Shown here: positions 6,925-8,730 of the stretch, one piece after another | How positions within the stretch are numbered: the stretch's first letter is position 1 | Layout of the letters: each line of letters begins with the position of its first letter | From: JALUUH01 sp964636675 | GTDB taxonomy: Bacteria > Pseudomonadota > Gammaproteobacteria > S012-40 | NCBI GenBank assembly: GCA_964636675.1 | Contig: CAZWUO010000165.1 | Span: forward strand, 1 to 8,730 | DNA: 8,730 bases | Direction of reading: 5' to 3' | The notes under the pieces: generated by a model | Told to the model about the DNA's origin: nothing | Database searches by the model: none | The model's input: only the letters and a program-made list of their open reading frames with translations | Made by a program: the position numbers and the translations under genes

Positions 6925-8403
6925 ATGCGCGTCGTAAAAAATCCACAACTTTGTTTTGGTGAAGTCAATATCGCCGATATCAACATTAACCCGCGTTCAC
7001 GCGACGATATTCCAGCCGTTCTCAAAGGATTGCAGTACATTTATGTGACTAACGAAGTCAGAGAAAAAGTCTTTGATGCCTTAGAAAAAACACTTGATCC
7101 CACGATTGATACAACCGTTGGACGTCCGGGTATGGAGTTGTGGAAAATTTTTGTATTAGCTACCTTAAAACTAGGTTTGAATTGCGACTTTGATCGACTT
7201 CAAGAATTGGCAAATGAACATAACAGCATTCGTCAAATGTTAGGCCATGCAGATTGGTCAGATACCACCACCTATAAACTCCAAACGCTGATTGATAATG
7301 TCTCAAAACTCAAACCGGCCATATTAGCCGATATCAATCAAGTGATTGTTGAAGCAGGTCATGACGTGGTAAAAAAAAAGCCTGGCGACGCATTATTAAT
7401 GCGGTGTGATTCCTTTGTTGTTGAAACCGATGTTCACTACCCCACCGATATTAATTTACTCTGGGATGCCATGCGAAAAGTAATCCATTTAACAGAACAA
7501 CTGTGTGAACGTGAAAACATCAGCGGATGGCGACAATATCACTATAATGTAAAGCAAGTGAAACAACTTTACCGCAAAGCACAAAAAATCAAATATTCCA
7601 CCTCAAAAAATGAAGAAAAAAAAGCGATTCGTTTCGAGGAAGTTCATCAAGCTTACCGAAACTATTTAGCGTTATCTAAAAATTTGGTAAAAAGAAGCCA
7701 ACAGACATTGAGAGAAATCGTCTGTTTGGATAATCTATCATCCGTGGAGCAGATACATCACTATCGTCAGCACGCAGCGCGTCAAATAGACCAAATTCAT
7801 CGTCGAGTATTGAACGGTGAACGGATTCCTCATAGTGAAAAGGTTTTCTCCATTTTTGAAGAGCACACCGAATGGGTATGTAAAGGTAAAGCGGGTGTCC
7901 CCGTCGAACTAGGTGTACGCGTCTGTGTCCTTGAAGACCAGCATCAATTTATATTACATCACCGAGTTATGTGGCAAGAAACCGATGATCAAGTTGCCGT
8001 TCCCATGATTGAAGATGCGTTGAAACGATTCCCGCTGGTAAAGCAATGCAGTTTTGACAAAGGTTTCTACTCAAAAAATAATATACCTGAATTAAACAAA
8101 CAATTGGACGCGGTTATTCTGCCAAAAAAAGGTCGATGTAATCCGAAAGAAAAAGAATGGCAAGAAAGTGAAATTTTTGGCCAGGCACGTCGTCAACATT
8201 CCGCTATTGAAGCCTGCATCAACAACCTGGAAGTGCGAGGATTAGATCGCTGTTTATCTTATGGTCGAGTTGGATTTGAGCGTCATGTTGCATTATCCGT
8301 TGTTGCGACCAATGTTCATCGTATTGGACTGCTTTTACAACGCGAGGAATTAGCCCGATTGAAGCGAGTCGAGCAGCGAAAGCATTTACGATTAGCTGCC
8401 TGA
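6925..8403 (+). CDS. ISNCY-type DDE transposase, apparently intact (492 aa)
   Basis: Catalyses cut-and-paste or copy movement of the surrounding IS by binding its 17-bp ends. The N-terminal region (about 30-125) is a helical DNA-binding segment with the family signature SRDDIPAVLKGLQYIY, GRPGMELWKIF and DFDRLQELANEHNSIRQMLGH. The RNase H-like core starts at R-C-D-S-F-V-V-E-T-D-V-H-Y-P-T-D-I-N-L-L-W-D. Likely catalytic residues are D162 (CDSF), D378 (SFDKGFYS) and E429 (SAIEACINNLEVRGL). Between the first two lies a long, charged, helical insertion (about 185-310, with a Lys/Glu-rich stretch). Length matches full-size ISNCY-type enzymes, and all landmarks are present without frameshift. The start is supported by GAGGG 8 nt upstream. 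An A9 run at 7371-7379 could allow slippage. The single gene fills most of the IS. Family is recognised from conserved blocks; catalytic residue numbering is by pattern only. Confidence 0.92.
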   Translation: MRVVKNPQLCFGEVNIADININPRSRDDIPAVLKGLQYIYVTNEVREKVFDALEKTLDPTIDTTVGRPGMELWKIFVLATLKLGLNCDFDRLQELANEHNSIRQMLGHADWSDTTTYKLQTLIDNVSKLKPAILADINQVIVEAGHDVVKKKPGDALLMRCDSFVVETDVHYPTDINLLWDAMRKVIHLTEQLCERENISGWRQYHYNVKQVKQLYRKAQKIKYSTSKNEEKKAIRFEEVHQAYRNYLALSKNLVKRSQQTLREIVCLDNLSSVEQIHHYRQHAARQIDQIHRRVLNGERIPHSEKVFSIFEEHTEWVCKGKAGVPVELGVRVCVLEDQHQFILHHRVMWQETDDQVAVPMIEDALKRFPLVKQCSFDKGFYSKNNIPELNKQLDAVILPKKGRCNPKEKEWQESEIFGQARRQHSAIEACINNLEVRGLDRCLSYGRVGFERHVALSVVATNVHRIGLLLQREELARLKRVEQRKHLRLAA

Positions 8404-8589
8404 CACAATCGTTAAACCAGGGTTTGTTATTTCCTATTAAGGTAACGGGCAAGCATATGCAAAAAAAGGCAAAATGGTTGAAAAATGTAATCATCGATTA
8501 AAGCACCCATTAGATTTATTAAAAAGTGATGATCAAAACAGGACCCGATTAAATTACGACTCTAATTGAGATTTAAGATTGTGTTTTTT

Positions 8590-8606
8590 AGGTTTTCGTT
8601 CGGGCA
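8590..8606 (+). repeat. Right terminal inverted repeat of the IS
   Basis: The reverse complement matches 6771-6787 at 17 of 17 positions. It ends in CA, complementary to the TG at the left tip. Confidence 0.9.
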
Positions 8607-8614
8607 CTATATAG
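8607..8614 (+). repeat. Right target-site duplication of the IS (8 bp, ctatatag)
   Basis: Direct repeat of 6763-6770 with one mismatch (8610 T versus 6766 A). It is a perfect 8-bp palindrome, which suggests the IS may prefer palindromic AT-rich targets. The single difference is what puts a TAA stop in the left copy. Confidence 0.6.
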
Positions 8615-8724
8615 AATCAATGCTCGGCTTGAAAGGAATTCAGGGTTACATCAGCAGCAAGAATGCACTCCAAGCCGCTAAAAAAGTAGTTACAACGTTT
8701 TTTATTACGAAACACGACAATTAG
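8608..8724 (+). pseudogene. Possible 3' part of the small gene interrupted by the IS (unrecognised)
   Basis: A frame is open from 8608 to a TAG at 8722-8724 (38 codons), reading YIESMLGLKGIQGY at its start and ending in F-F-I-T-K-H-D-N. It is in register with the left fragment at 6602-6763 once the IS and one target copy are removed. Taken alone it could be a 34-codon frame from the ATG at 8620, but I see no ribosome binding site there. The product is not recognised. A 7-bp inverted repeat (8625-8631 / 8671-8677) lies within it. The frame may be a remnant or a chance opening. Confidence 0.25.
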
Positions 8725-8730
8725 AAAGTT

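Larger units (their letters stand above)
6771..8606 (+). mobile_element. Complete insertion sequence, ISNCY-type, 1836 bp
   Basis: The element has perfect 17-bp terminal inverted repeats (6771-6787 and 8590-8606), TG...CA ends, an 8-bp near-identical flanking duplication and one full-length transposase gene at 6925-8403. The left non-coding part (6788-6924) holds a possible promoter, a hairpin and a ribosome binding site. The right non-coding part (8404-8589) is AT-rich with no gene that I can support. The IS lies 304 bp beyond the stop of the giant gene and in the same orientation. It looks intact and thus recently mobile. Family assignment rests on recognising the transposase; the IS name is not known to me. 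Confidence 0.9.

Noticed and set aside
8411..8426. aaacc/ggttt hairpin after the transposase stop as a terminator
   Set aside because: The stem is 5 bp with a 2-nt loop and no clear T-tract follows, so it cannot be supported as a terminator.
8219..8494. Antisense 91-codon frame overlapping the transposase end
   Set aside because: It mostly lies over conserved transposase coding sequence and has no ribosome binding site or recognisable product.
8585..8617. Outward promoter at the IS right end (TATATA/TAGAAT)
   Set aside because: The -10-like bases come from the palindromic target repeat, and no acceptable -35 hexamer sits at the right distance in the IS end.
8625..8677. Inverted repeat cggcttg/caagccg in the right flank
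   Set aside because: Seven base pairs with a loop of about 39 nt is compatible with chance; no T-tract, second copy or partner feature supports a function.

Overview
The window holds the 3' portion of one very large secreted-type protein gene, then a complete insertion sequence (IS), then a short right flank. All genes I can support are on the + strand. Base composition is moderate to slightly AT-rich. The IS transposase type and the style of the giant protein (bacterial Ig-like, PKD, cadherin-like and propeller modules) fit a Gram-negative bacterium, most likely a gammaproteobacterium. That placement is inference; nothing here fixes the taxon.

Region 1 (1-6466) is one uninterrupted reading frame that is already open at the left edge, so the true start lies upstream. 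About 2150 residues are visible and I found no cysteine among them. The order of modules is: two cadherin-like/VCBS-like domains; a propeller with seven recognisable blade motifs; PKD plus Ig-like; five tandem 'putative Ig' (He_PIG-type) modules; PKD plus Ig-like; a LamG/concanavalin-like domain plus Ig-like; PKD plus Ig-like; and a terminal domain of about 140 residues that I cannot name. This is the layout of a cell-surface or secreted adhesin or carbohydrate-binding protein. No catalytic domain is visible.

Region 2 (6467-6770) is a gene-poor stretch after the stop codon. It holds a possible weak terminator and a short reading frame that looks like a decayed or interrupted gene.

Region 3 (6771-8606) is an 1836-bp IS with perfect 17-bp terminal inverted repeats. 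It carries an apparently intact 492-residue DDE transposase of the ISNCY type. It is flanked by 8-bp near-identical, near-palindromic direct repeats (ctaaatag / ctatatag). Removing the IS together with the left copy of that repeat joins a 54-codon open stretch on the left to a 38-codon stretch on the right in the same frame. The element may therefore have landed in a small gene or gene remnant.

Region 4 (8607-8730) is the right flank, which carries the possible 3' end of that interrupted frame. Apart from the IS, nothing looks like a defence, CRISPR, RNA or metabolic system. The most unusual biology is the mosaic, module-shuffled architecture of the giant protein and the DNA-level homogenisation of its PKD/Ig cassettes.
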